DNA of 64,000 nt from Nitrospira sp. (GTDB lineage: Bacteria; Nitrospirota; Nitrospiria; Nitrospirales; Nitrospiraceae): the NCBI GenBank assembly GCA_030692565.1, contig JAUYAO010000041.1, positions 124,001 to 188,000 of the forward strand, read 5' to 3'. How positions within the stretch are numbered: the first letter of the stretch is position 1; the number at the start of each line of letters is the position of its first letter. Shown here one piece after another: positions 26,546 to 36,500 of the stretch. A program made the translations under genes and the position numbers. Below the pieces are notes generated by a model that worked only from the letters and a program-made list of their open reading frames with translations, made no database searches and had not been told where the DNA came from.

Positions 26546-27109
26546 CTCATTCGATGAGACACAGATCCGATACCATCAGCAACATTTCTAAGCCCCCGCC
26601 ACGACAACTGCCCCTCCGAAGAGCCGCAGCGGCACAAGACGGGATCATCTGAGTGCAGTGCGGTATTTATCGCGACAGGCTTGTCGTTCTTCTTCTAACA
26701 TTCATGATCAGCAGGATCAACGTCCCCTTTTCACGTCTGAACTGCCAAACCTCCCTGTCCGCTTAGCGGACTATGCCGATCGATCGGTTTCCCCTCTCCC
26801 GATACCACGATCCGCCCTTCATCGCGGCAGACTCCAGCCTACAGCGGCATTCAGAAGACCACCCGCGAAACAGGAGAGTCGCATGTCCACAAAATCTGTG
26901 TGTGACCTGTGGATATCCATGTGGATGATAGGCCAACCAGCATCACAGGTGCCACCGCCACCTCAGTGCCTATTGTTTAGGCATGAGTTCTTCATTGATA
27001 TCAAATTGATACGCAGCGTCCGCTCGTGGCAATGCCCAACCACTAGCCATAGAGCTAGTGCGTGATATCAATACGTTGCGAGTTCGAAAAATGTGCGTGG
27101 AAAGAAATT
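26546..27109. other. Gene-free stretch downstream of the chemosensory cluster
   Basis: No supported gene in 560 bases. One 7-bp inverted repeat (CACTAGC / GCTAGTG, 27041-27060) lies about 50 bases past the last chemosensory gene. It lacks a T run, so it is only a possible transcript end. The rest shows nothing recognisable. Confidence 0.4.
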
Positions 27110-29188
27110 TCAGGCAGGAAGGATTTCCTCGATAGTGGCTCGCTCAAGACGCCCCAGATTCACCCATTGCTCAGCCATGGGGACTAACGTCTTCAAGCGC
27201 AGTTCAAGAGCTTCGAGCCGAATGGGTAACGATGTCACCTTTCGGTACGCCGTGACCGTCAAGAACGACTTCAACCCTTGGAGAAACATCATGATGGTCA
27301 TCGCCTGAACCAATTTCGCCTGATCATGCAAGAACTCGACATGGTCAAGAATGGGATCAAGCTGAGACGCCGTGACGAAACTGGCGGCCTGCGCCCGAAG
27401 CGATGCAAGCGCCTCCGTCATTTTCGGGACGCGCAAGTGAACGGCCTGAAGAAACTCATTATCCTGCCGGTCCAAGTCGCGAAGGATACGCTCGATCGTA
27501 GCCACATCGACCGGCTGTTCGGCCTCACCCACTTCTTCGGCCCGATGGATCACCGCTTCCAACATATCGCGGGCCGGCTGCATCGATCTCGATCGAGCCT
27601 TCTGGAGCTCACGTAACGCACTTAATAACGGGAGCGAGGACCATTCGCTGTTCGGTCCGCTGGGATGGAGGTTAGGCGTGGCCGTCTCCACACATTCGAC
27701 AGCATCCATCTCCTCCGCGTGCACCACGGATGCTTCCCCGGCGCCGAATATCCGTTCATCTCCCGCTACGCTCTGGGACGGAACGGATGCCAACTGCCGG
27801 ACCGCGGCAACGACGCGATTCAAGCCGTGGTGTAACTGACGCAACGACTCGGAAGCAACGGCCGTCTCTGCTCCGCCGACGTCACGAAGCGCGGGCAGCA
27901 GGTTCGTCGCCATCGATTCAATCTCATCAAGGTGCACCGTGCCCGCAGACTTCGCCAGATTCGTAATGCCGTTAAGGACAATCCCGTAAACATGCGAACG
28001 AACCGGCCCCTCTTTATCGGCACTGAGCCGTGCGAGCGCCGATTGAATTTGCGCCAGCCACTCATGCGCCTCTAGCGCAAATAAGCCCACGACTTCCTTG
28101 TCAAAGCCGGCATCATCCTGACCCGGCGTCTCCGCCACGGCCTCTTGACCAGGGACAGCTTCAGATTTTCCCCCGACCACCGCGCCAGGATGCCGCGCAT
28201 GTTCCACGACGCCTTGAATGGCAGTCGCAATGGCGTCCAGGCTCTCTAGAAGCGACGTAAACTGATCAGACGCCGCCCCCGGCACGGCCACGCTCGGAAC
28301 CTCAGGCGCAAAAGTAAGACGACCGACCACGGGAGCCTTGAGCGCTTCGATAATGCTCACCAGAGGAGTCAAACTAAGATTGATGTGCCGACTCTCGACG
28401 TGACCCGCCTCTCCCGATTCATCGACCTCCACGATCGGCCGTAATGGGTACTGCACATTCACTCCCACCACTATCCCGGTTTCTCCGGTCGTCAGTCGGA
28501 CGGTGGTGCCGAGCGGGTACACCGACAGCTGCTCGACCAGCGCTTTGGTCATCTCCCGCGGAAACGTGGCTCGCTCTGCCACCAGCAACTCTTTGATCGC
28601 CTCATGCGGAAAAAGCCTGGGGCGATACGGCCGTTCGCTGATCATCGCGTCAAACACATCGGAGACGCCGATGATCAGCGCCATCTCGCCGATTTGGCGC
28701 CCTTTCAACCGATTCGGATACCCCAATCCGTTGGTGCGCTCATGAGCCTGGCGAATCAATTCCGCCAACCAGGTGTAGTCAGGCCCCGATCGCTTGATCG
28801 CCTCGAACCCCAGTTCTGGATGCTGTTCGATCAACGTCCGTTCGTCCGCCGTCAGTCGGCCGGCTTTCGTAACGAGCGATTGCGGGACCGCAAACAATCC
28901 GATGTCGTGCAACAGCCCGGCCAGCGCCAGACGCTCCAATTCGCGTCCGTAGTATCCCAGTCCCATCCCCACCTTCGTCGACACGACGGCCACGTTCACG
29001 AGGTTGGTCAAGAGCGGCGATCCCGACGGACTGGAGAGCGCCATGACGATCAATTCATCGCTGCGCTTCAACGATGCGACCAGCGAGGCTGCTAAAGCCT
29101 CGAGTCGATCGAGCTGAATGGTCCGTTGGCTTTGTATGGCCGAGGCAACAAGGGTCAGCTCGGCTTCTGCGTCCCTATACCATGTCAT
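27110..29188 (-). CDS. HD-GYP protein with degenerate HPt and a novel C-terminal domain
   Basis: 692 residues. An HD-GYP domain spans about 30-215 (HDIG at 94-97, HERTNGLGYP at 149-158, DVFDA near 177). Two canonical metal ligands look lost: the first His of the HH pair is Ala148, the early His before NV is replaced (LTNLVNV), and the Lys of HDxGK is Leu. An HPt-like segment follows at about 385-445, where the phospho-His position is Gly. The last 90 residues match the C-terminus of the HPt protein at 30138-31076. It may bind or sense c-di-GMP without hydrolysing it. Start ATG 29188; a 9-residue longer form is possible. Confidence 0.8.
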   Translation of the reverse strand: MTWYRDAEAELTLVASAIQSQRTIQLDRLEALAASLVASLKRSDELIVMALSSPSGSPLLTNLVNVAVVSTKVGMGLGYYGRELERLALAGLLHDIGLFAVPQSLVTKAGRLTADERTLIEQHPELGFEAIKRSGPDYTWLAELIRQAHERTNGLGYPNRLKGRQIGEMALIIGVSDVFDAMISERPYRPRLFPHEAIKELLVAERATFPREMTKALVEQLSVYPLGTTVRLTTGETGIVVGVNVQYPLRPIVEVDESGEAGHVESRHINLSLTPLVSIIEALKAPVVGRLTFAPEVPSVAVPGAASDQFTSLLESLDAIATAIQGVVEHARHPGAVVGGKSEAVPGQEAVAETPGQDDAGFDKEVVGLFALEAHEWLAQIQSALARLSADKEGPVRSHVYGIVLNGITNLAKSAGTVHLDEIESMATNLLPALRDVGGAETAVASESLRQLHHGLNRVVAAVRQLASVPSQSVAGDERIFGAGEASVVHAEEMDAVECVETATPNLHPSGPNSEWSSLPLLSALRELQKARSRSMQPARDMLEAVIHRAEEVGEAEQPVDVATIERILRDLDRQDNEFLQAVHLRVPKMTEALASLRAQAASFVTASQLDPILDHVEFLHDQAKLVQAMTIMMFLQGLKSFLTVTAYRKVTSLPIRLEALELRLKTLVPMAEQWVNLGRLERATIEEILPA

Positions 29189-29230
29189 GGAAACCCGTTC
29201 TCCCCTTCTTCCCAACCCGATTTGGTCGGT

Positions 29231-30061
29231 TTAACGCGGATCTGCGACGTGCAAAACCAGCGTCTGATCGATGCAATCCACTTTTCCTTGCGCTCCGCTG
29301 AACAAGCAGAGATCGCAGAGCGCGTTGATCAAGCGGCAGACGCCGCCCGTGTGTCGATAAATCGCTTCCACCGCATCCACGGTAAAGAGCCTCCGCGGGC
29401 ACCCTGCCGCAGCCAATCGGCCCTGAATATAGGTCTGCGTTTCTTCGACGTCAAACCGCTCCAGATGATACCGAACCGCAATCCGTTGCATCAGTTGCGG
29501 AATACGCGCCACCCGTTCTCGAAGTTCCGGCTGGCCAAGCAACACGAGCGTCAACAGAAACCGATCGTTCATCTGGTAATTCATCAAGAGCCGAACCTCG
29601 TCAAAGATCCGATCCTCAAGGATGGTCTGAGCCTCGTCGATGACGAGGACCGTATCGAGTTCCTGCCTGGCGTTCGATAGCAAATGCTCATTCAGGCGCC
29701 TCAGCTGCACCGCTTTTGATCCACCGACCGGCAATCCGAATTGATAGAGAATCTCGCCAAGAAATTGCTTTTCCGGGAGAGAAGGGTTTGCCAGCAAGGC
29801 CACATCGTATTTCGACCTCGGTAAATTGAGAATCAGCGCACGGCTCAGGAGGGTCTTCCCGCTTCCAATCTCGCCGGTCAACATCACGGCGCCCTTTCGA
29901 GCCTGAATCCCATACAAAATCCGTTGCCGCGCCTCCTCATGTTTCACCGAGGGGACATAAAAGCGCGGATCGGGAACATTCTCAAACGGCTGGGCCTGCA
30001 GCCCCCAATGCTGTTCGTACGTAAACGATTCGGGCTCAGCGATCAACACATCGGGCTCCAT
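29231..30061 (-). CDS. ExeA/MshM-like AAA ATPase
   Basis: 276 residues: Walker A GEIGSGKT at 63-70, Walker B VLVIDEAQ at about 138-145, and a C-terminal winged-helix-like region (YRHTGGVCRLINALCD). ExeA, GspA and MshM proteins use this fold with type II secretion or MSHA pilus assembly. ExeA has an additional transmembrane and peptidoglycan-binding part that is missing here, so this one is cytoplasmic. It lies between the HPt and HD-GYP genes of the chemosensory cluster, suggesting an output role on pili or secretion. Confidence 0.85.
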   Translation of the reverse strand: MEPDVLIAEPESFTYEQHWGLQAQPFENVPDPRFYVPSVKHEEARQRILYGIQARKGAVMLTGEIGSGKTLLSRALILNLPRSKYDVALLANPSLPEKQFLGEILYQFGLPVGGSKAVQLRRLNEHLLSNARQELDTVLVIDEAQTILEDRIFDEVRLLMNYQMNDRFLLTLVLLGQPELRERVARIPQLMQRIAVRYHLERFDVEETQTYIQGRLAAAGCPRRLFTVDAVEAIYRHTGGVCRLINALCDLCLFSGAQGKVDCIDQTLVLHVADPR

Positions 30062-30137
30062 TCCATCTTCGCCTTGCGAAGGAACCGGTTTGGGGAAGAT
30101 TCAATGGTCGGCGAAACACAGCGGTACGGGATCACCG

Positions 30138-31076
30138 CTACGCCGCGGGCAATAAGGCTTCGATGGCACCCCGCTCTCGTCGCCCAGCCTCTGCCCACGC
30201 GTGAATGATCGAAGCCATCGAACGCAACCGGGTCTCCACCTTCTTAAACTGAGCAGCCGGGAGCGTCACCCGCTGTTCCATCGCAATCGTGAGAAAGCTC
30301 TGCAGCCCGGTGAAGAACGTCATCGCGTCGACCGCATTCACCTGTTGAGAGACAGACCAGAGTTCAGACGCGTGATTTGCCACGGCACTCCACTCGCCGG
30401 ATACCTCTTTCCATTGACCGATAGACGTTTGTGCCATCTTTCCGATGCCGTCGGCTACGAGCGGTCCAAGCCGCTGAACCGTCTCTGCATACACCTGCTC
30501 GACCTCGGCACCGCGCGCTAGCACCTCACGTAGCGACGCAGCGTCACAATGCGTCACTCCATTTCTCATCATTCCGTCAATCTGTGCCATGATTGTTGTC
30601 GTCACGTGGCATGGCATAGCCGTACCGCCGCCCAGGCGACTGATCAGATCGGAGAGCGCGGCCAGGAACTCCTGTGCCGGCACCGTGACGGGCCCCACCT
30701 CTTCTGTTGCGGACTCAGGATCAAACGCCACACCGGTCGCCCTGGTCAGCGCATCGTGAATCTGCCCCAGTTGTTTGCACAGCGCCAAAAAAGCGGAGGC
30801 CGAGAGAGGGACGGACGGATCCTCTACCGCCTCAACCAAGGGAAGGCCGGAGAAACTGGCCTGCTCGACGTCGTGCAGATTAATCGTTGCGGCGGACCCG
30901 CCAAGATTTGCCAATCCGGCCTTGATGGTGTGCGCCAATTTCAGGTGACGGTCAGCCGGAGGCCCTTGTTGCAATTCATCAAGGGCCACATGAATCTGCT
31001 GCAACCACTCCTGCGCTTCCTGGGCAAACAGCGCAATTAACTCTTTTTGAAATTCATCGTCTGTATCGACTGCCAT
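30138..31076 (-). CDS. HPt-domain protein with a novel C-terminal domain
   Basis: 312 residues. The N-terminal HPt-like domain (about 8-75: LIALFAQEAQEWLQQIHVAL, then LAHTIKAGLANLGG) keeps a candidate phospho-His at residue 49. The canonical HTLKGS is altered to HTIKAG. A middle helical region follows. The C-terminal 75 residues (AMTFFTGLQSFLT, VTLPAAQFKKVETRLRSM, RRERGAIEALLPA) are clearly paralogous to the end of the HD-GYP protein. It could relay phosphate from the ChpA-like kinase; that is inference. Confidence 0.75.
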   Translation of the reverse strand: MAVDTDDEFQKELIALFAQEAQEWLQQIHVALDELQQGPPADRHLKLAHTIKAGLANLGGSAATINLHDVEQASFSGLPLVEAVEDPSVPLSASAFLALCKQLGQIHDALTRATGVAFDPESATEEVGPVTVPAQEFLAALSDLISRLGGGTAMPCHVTTTIMAQIDGMMRNGVTHCDAASLREVLARGAEVEQVYAETVQRLGPLVADGIGKMAQTSIGQWKEVSGEWSAVANHASELWSVSQQVNAVDAMTFFTGLQSFLTIAMEQRVTLPAAQFKKVETRLRSMASIIHAWAEAGRRERGAIEALLPAA

Positions 31077-31130
31077 GCCGCGTTATTCCTTCGCATGCGC
31101 ACAGGTCTGGGTTCGCGAGATCGCGCTGTT

Positions 31131-32510
31131 TTAATCCCGCCCTTTTCCACCACCGAGCTGAGAGGCCAATCCGGCTATTTCCCCGAGCTTCCGCGCCATA
31201 TCTTCAAACCGCTTCATAGATTGTTCAGCTGATTGCTCAGATTCCGACACACGCCGTGCCAACACGGCGTTCCGTTCCCGCTCGGTCGCCAAAAGCGTCT
31301 CGAACTCATGCGCCGCAGCCACCATTGCTTCCAACTCCTGAATACGACTCTCTTTGGCATGTGCAGCCTGAGTCGCCGCGGCCAATTGGGCTTCCAAGTC
31401 TCTCAACCGCTGCACCTCGCGTTCAGCCTCAGCAAGACGTCCGCTTACCTCCCCGATACGAGCCCGTTCAGCCGTCAGCGCGGCGTCCGCTTGCTTCACT
31501 TGCCGCTCGAAGTCGGCAGCGCGATGCTCTTCACGGGCCAACCGCGCTTCCAGATCTTTCGTCCGGGCCGCGGCAGCCTCTAAGACAGTCAATTGCTCGA
31601 CCAGTTTTGCCGTGGCCGCTCGCTCGGTCATCAGCGTGGATTCCAACTGAGGTACCGCACTGACGGCCTGCTGAAGATCGGCGACCTGCTGCCGAAAGCC
31701 CTGAGCAGAATCCTGCTCTGACTTCAACGCTGATTCGAGAGCCGCTGTCTTCGCCTGCGCATCTGACCGCAACTCCTCACTGCTCGCAATCCGTGCCTTC
31801 AAAGACACAATCTGTTGCCGCTCTTGAACTAACTCAGCTTCTATGGCCTGCGCCCGGCTCGACTGATTGCTCGCTTCCTCAACATGGTGACGCTCGGCGG
31901 CAAGCTGGCCTTCCAGTTCCTTCGCCTGTGCCGCCAGCACCTCCAGTTCTCCTACACGTTTCTTGAGCCCCTCACCCTTCACCCTCTCGGCTTGCAACTG
32001 AGCATCAAGTTCACTGGCATGCGCGACTGCTTGTTTATAGGTCGCAAGCTGCTCATCAGTGATACGAGGACCGTTCCATACGTCCCCGGACATCACCGGC
32101 TTGGGAGCCGGCGCGGCAGGGGGAGGAGCCACTACCGGCTCCTGGCGCTTGGCAAGCAGCTCCAAAACCCGATCCTTAAGCGAAGTTCCCTGAAACGGCT
32201 TTTTGAGCACCCCGTCCGCATGACAGGACTCAGCCTGTTTCGTCACCTCGTCATTCACAATGCCTGAAATCAGCAATACCGGAGTTGTGGCCAGCGACGC
32301 ATGCCCCCGCACAAACGCGCAGACTTCATATCCGCTTTTGTCCGGCATGATCACGTCCGACACAATGACGTCCGGCCGTTCCTTCGACAAATACGCGAGC
32401 GCTTCTTCCCCATTGGCAGCTAACGTGACGCCGAGTCCGGCTTCCGTCAACAAGCGCTCCGCGACTTTTCTGACCGCAATACTGTCATCTGCTACAAGAA
32501 TCTTCGGCAT
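31131..32510 (-). CDS. Response regulator with long coiled coil (AglZ/FrzS-like architecture)
   Basis: 459 residues: a CheY-like receiver (about 1-120) with acidic pair Asp8-Asp9, phospho-acceptor Asp52 in SDVIMP, Ser82 and Lys104 in KKPF, so phosphorylation is possible. A Pro-rich hinge (about 128-145) follows, then about 290 residues of continuous heptad-rich coiled coil. Receiver plus coiled coil is the architecture of Myxococcus FrzS and AglZ, polar motility proteins; similarity here is architectural. ATG 32510 follows AAGGGAG; an upstream in-frame start adds five residues. Confidence 0.8.
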   Translation of the reverse strand: MPKILVADDSIAVRKVAERLLTEAGLGVTLAANGEEALAYLSKERPDVIVSDVIMPDKSGYEVCAFVRGHASLATTPVLLISGIVNDEVTKQAESCHADGVLKKPFQGTSLKDRVLELLAKRQEPVVAPPPAAPAPKPVMSGDVWNGPRITDEQLATYKQAVAHASELDAQLQAERVKGEGLKKRVGELEVLAAQAKELEGQLAAERHHVEEASNQSSRAQAIEAELVQERQQIVSLKARIASSEELRSDAQAKTAALESALKSEQDSAQGFRQQVADLQQAVSAVPQLESTLMTERAATAKLVEQLTVLEAAAARTKDLEARLAREEHRAADFERQVKQADAALTAERARIGEVSGRLAEAEREVQRLRDLEAQLAAATQAAHAKESRIQELEAMVAAAHEFETLLATERERNAVLARRVSESEQSAEQSMKRFEDMARKLGEIAGLASQLGGGKGRD

Positions 32511-32545
32511 ACTGACTCCCTTCACCTCTGTTCGTAACCATCAAC

Positions 32546-32989
32546 TTACGCTCCCCCCAATCGGGCAGCTGAAATAATGGGGACGTCTTCAAACTCATCA
32601 GTAAAACATCCCACCGTGTCGATATCGTTGTCGCGATAGACCTGAATCTTTGCGGCATCGAGGGAATGCAACACCGGCATTTCCTCATCGATGCAAATCG
32701 CCATCGCACCGTCGGCCTGCTTAGCCATCAAACAAAGACGCTGCTCTCCCTTCACCCGAACCTTCAGCATCCCTGCGAGATCAAATACAGGAAACACGGC
32801 CTGATCTCGGCGGATCACCGACGAGATGAAGGGCGTACAACTGGGAATGGGAATACTGCCAACCCAAGCAGAGATCCCGCCAATCTCTTCAGTCTTTACC
32901 GCCAGCCGGCGTCCCCCTACCGAGAAGACTAAGAGATGACACAGCTGGGAAGTGACCTGACGTTGCCGGCCAACCGCGCCCCTTAGCAT
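32546..32989 (-). CDS. CheW-like adaptor protein
   Basis: A 147-residue CheW-like domain: LCHLLVFSVGGRRLAVKTEE opens the first strand pair and VFPVFDLAGML is the core motif. It is a soluble coupling protein for kinase and receptor. The ATG at 32987-32989 follows GGGGAAGGG and overlaps the end of the upstream CheW-like gene by 7 bases. It is one of three CheW-type proteins in the cluster, in addition to the one within the kinase. Confidence 0.8.
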   Translation of the reverse strand: MLRGAVGRQRQVTSQLCHLLVFSVGGRRLAVKTEEIGGISAWVGSIPIPSCTPFISSVIRRDQAVFPVFDLAGMLKVRVKGEQRLCLMAKQADGAMAICIDEEMPVLHSLDAAKIQVYRDNDIDTVGCFTDEFEDVPIISAARLGGA

Positions 32990-33516
32990 GCGATGCCCTT
33001 CCCCAGTTTGTCGGATGCGTCCGACAGGCGCAGCGGCAACCGTTGACTCTGATCCTGCAACCCGCCATGTCCCTGCATGCCGCCGCTCAGCAGCCACCCC
33101 GAATGAAGCCCTACCGCCACTCCGTCCCCATATAATACGAGGCCCACATACCAGTTCCGCTCTTCACTGCGGAATTGACGCGGCAAAGGCAACACGCGCG
33201 TCCGTTCGATTTCAACCAGCCCATGAACCCGATCCACCCGGATATGGGCGCGAATCCCCGCCTGGGCCAGCAGCACCATGCGTGTCTCCGGCCCGTCGCC
33301 AGCCTGAGCAAGCCCAAGCTGATCCCCAAGATCCAGCGAGGGATACTCCTGACCTTGAACCGTGAGGGCGCTCACGGATCCACGCTCTTCCATCGTCAGC
33401 AACCCTTGCACTAACTCAGCAGACAAGGCGAATTGCTGCCTGCCTATTCCGACAATCAGAAAGCGCTCGCTCGGTACATGAGCAGCCGTCCCGATCCGAT
33501 GGCCCCGCAAACTCAT
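32983..33516 (-). CDS. CheW-like protein, divergent
   Basis: 177 residues with a divergent CheW fold: FLIVGIGRQQFALSAELVQG at the start, then VSALTVQGQEYPSLDLGDQLG. The usual hydrophobic core pattern is kept, but the C-terminus is extended and Gly/Gln-rich. It is translationally coupled to the next CheW gene and lies 70 bases downstream of the kinase. It may be a ChpC/PilI-type adaptor. Confidence in the exact role is limited. Confidence 0.7.
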   Translation of the reverse strand: MSLRGHRIGTAAHVPSERFLIVGIGRQQFALSAELVQGLLTMEERGSVSALTVQGQEYPSLDLGDQLGLAQAGDGPETRMVLLAQAGIRAHIRVDRVHGLVEIERTRVLPLPRQFRSEERNWYVGLVLYGDGVAVGLHSGWLLSGGMQGHGGLQDQSQRLPLRLSDASDKLGKGIAC

Positions 33517-33586
33517 ACCACCGCCTCATCGATCATGTGCCCTCGGTTCTGCATATCATCCTATCGTGGACCTGCACCCGATGCCC

Positions 33587-36500
33587 TTACTTCCGGGCCG
33601 CCGTCACCTGCCCGACCCATCGCTCGACCTCTTGAAGCAACGCGCGTTCTTCCACCGGCTTAGCGATATATGAGCTGGCCCCGATATTGAGCGCCATCTG
33701 ACGGTGCTTGTCCCCCGCACGCGTGGTCATGACCACGACTGGGGTCTGCTGCGTCTGTGGCCGACTACGCAACGCCTGGATGACTTCCAATCCGTTCAAC
33801 TTCGGCATCTCCAAATCTGTAAAAATCAACCGGTAGGAATGCGCCGAGGCCTTCCGCAATCCATCTTCGCCATCTACCGCGGTATCGACCTGATACCCGG
33901 CATTTTCCAACATGCGTCCGACAAATTTCCGAATGCTCAGCGAATCGTCGATCAAGAGAATTGACGCCATCGCAGGGCCTTGGCCATCCGTACTTTGGCC
34001 CGCGTCCTGATGAGTCCCCACGGTCGTTTCCGGGGCCGCCAACATCGCGGCCGACTCCCGAGACTCCCGCGCGAGCAAACGTCCCGTATCCACCACGAGC
34101 ACTACATGCCCTTCAGGATCGATCGTGGCCCCGCCGAAGCAGGAACGTTCCATCGAGCGTAACGTACCCAATGATTTAATGACGATTTCCTGGCGCCCCA
34201 ACAACTCATCGACCGCCAGTCCGATCGGACCAGAGACGGTGCGTACCACGACCACTGGCATGGAGATATCGACCATCCCGCTTTCCCGTCGGACCAAGTG
34301 GCGCAATGAATAGAGATCGATCGCCTCTTCGCCCATCTGCAAAATGGCCCGCTCCCCCATGTGCTGCAACGAGCCCACCGTCGGCATGGTGACCTCGCGC
34401 ACGTTGGGCAATGGAATCGCATACCGCTCCGATCCCACTCGAACCATCAAAGCCGTCGCAATGAGCAGCGTCAGCGGCAAATCCAACGTAAACTTGGTGC
34501 CCACTCCGGGAAGCGACTCCACGTCGATATGACCGTTCATCCCCTCAATCACCCGCTTGACCACATCGAGACCGACGCCTCTCCCAGCCTGATCCCCCAC
34601 CTTCTCCGCCGTCGAAAACCCGGGGGCAAAGATAAACTTCAAGGCTTCTGCATCCGGCATCGCCTGAATCTGTTCCGGCCGAGCCAGCCCAAGATTCGCG
34701 GCTTTCGTCCGAATCCGTTTGAGATCGAGACCCGCCCCGTCGTCTTCCACTTCGATGATGATCGAGTTGCCTCGATGAGCGGCGTGCAAGTAGACCGTGC
34801 CAACCGCTGGTTTTCCTTTCGCCACTCGAGCGCCGGCGGGTTCAATGCCGTGGTACACCGCATTGCGCACAAGATGGACCAAGGGGTCGACGAGGCGCTC
34901 CACGACCCCCGTATCCACCTCGGTATGTTCACCGGACGTCACCAGCGACACTTCTTTCCCTGAAGCACGGGCAATCTCCCGAATCGCTCGGCGGAACCGC
35001 GTAAACGGAGTCCCGATGGGAACCATGCGGGCACGCGCGATTTCATCCCGCATACCGAGGGTCAGCTGCTGCAACTGGCTCATATCATCATGGGATCGGC
35101 GGATGGATCCGCTCAGTTGCGACATCGATTCCGTAATATCAGCGGTCACCTCACTGATACGTCTCGCCAGAATATTGAAATCGTCATACTTATCGAACTC
35201 CAGACTGCCGAAATCGCTTAAACCAGCCATGCCTGGAGCGGCGGTCTCTGTGGAAGCTGCAGGAGTGGCCGGAAATGTGAACGTATGTTTCTCTTCAAAC
35301 GATTGTACGGCATCGACCAGCCTGGATTTGCAGGCTAATACCTGTTGAGATAGCTGCTCTAACACCCGAAGACGCTGCTCTAACCGGCCTCGCCCAATGA
35401 CCAATTCACCGACCAGATTCAGCAGTCGCTCTAGTCGGTCCCGGCTGACCCGAATCACTTCACGATCTTCTGCAGACCGTCCATCGGCGGCTTTGGGTTG
35501 GGCCGCTTCTTCATTGAGTCCGGCAGGCGCTGGCATGAGAGGAGTCGCAGCATCGTTCGAGACAACCGGCTCCATACGTGGGACACCGCCATCATGCAGA
35601 ACTTTCAGCTCAGCGAGCGCGGAGGCGAATCGGTGCTGAGTTGTCGCCAGAGCCGCAGGGTCACGGCGCATCAGCACGCGAACGACATCGACGGCTCGAA
35701 GCAATAAATCTGTCTGACCGGGCTGCACAGCCAAATGCCCGTCACGCACCGCTCCCATAAAGTCTTCAATGTGATGGACCAGATCGCCGATGGATTGAAA
35801 CCCTACGGTATACGCAGACCCCTTGAGGGTATGCGCAGTCCGGAACAATTGATTGATCAATTCGTCGTCCTGAACGTTCTTATCCAGCCGCAGGAGATTG
35901 GCCTCAAGCGTTTCCAAATACTCCTGGGCCTCCGGGGCAAAGTAAGACAGCACCTCGGGATCCAGTTGCGGAATCAAATACTCAGCCGATAGCACCGGGC
36001 TCGCCGCCGCTTCGCCATCGACTGTCGCCGCACCTGAAGGCGCCGCCGCTACCTGGACAACCGGAGAAGCTGATGCCGCGACCACGACAGCCTCACCATC
36101 CCGCAACTGCGTCAGGAAGTTAATCACAGCCGGCACATCATGCTGTAATTGCGGCACCTGGGTTGGATCTCGCCGCAGTGCCAGCCGAATAATGCCAACC
36201 GCACGGGTCAATCCCTCGAAGAGCGCGTCGCTCAGCTGAACCCGTCGTTCCCGAACCTTCCCCATACACTCTTCCATGGGATAGGCAATATCGCCGATGA
36301 CGGTAAAGCCAACCGTATGGCCTGATCCTTTCAAAGTATGAGCCGTTCTAAAGAGTCGGTAGATCGCATCCTCGTCGTGTGGCTGAGCCTGCAAATTCCG
36401 AATCAGGCTATCAATCGTATCCAGGTATTCCAATGCCTCGGGGACGAAGTAGGACAGCACTTCCGCATCCACGTTTGGCACAAGATAATCCTGACTCAGT

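Noticed and set aside
27041-27060. Inverted repeat as terminator of the chemosensory cluster
   Set aside because: The 7-bp stem is short and no T run follows on the minus strand, so it is not listed as a terminator.
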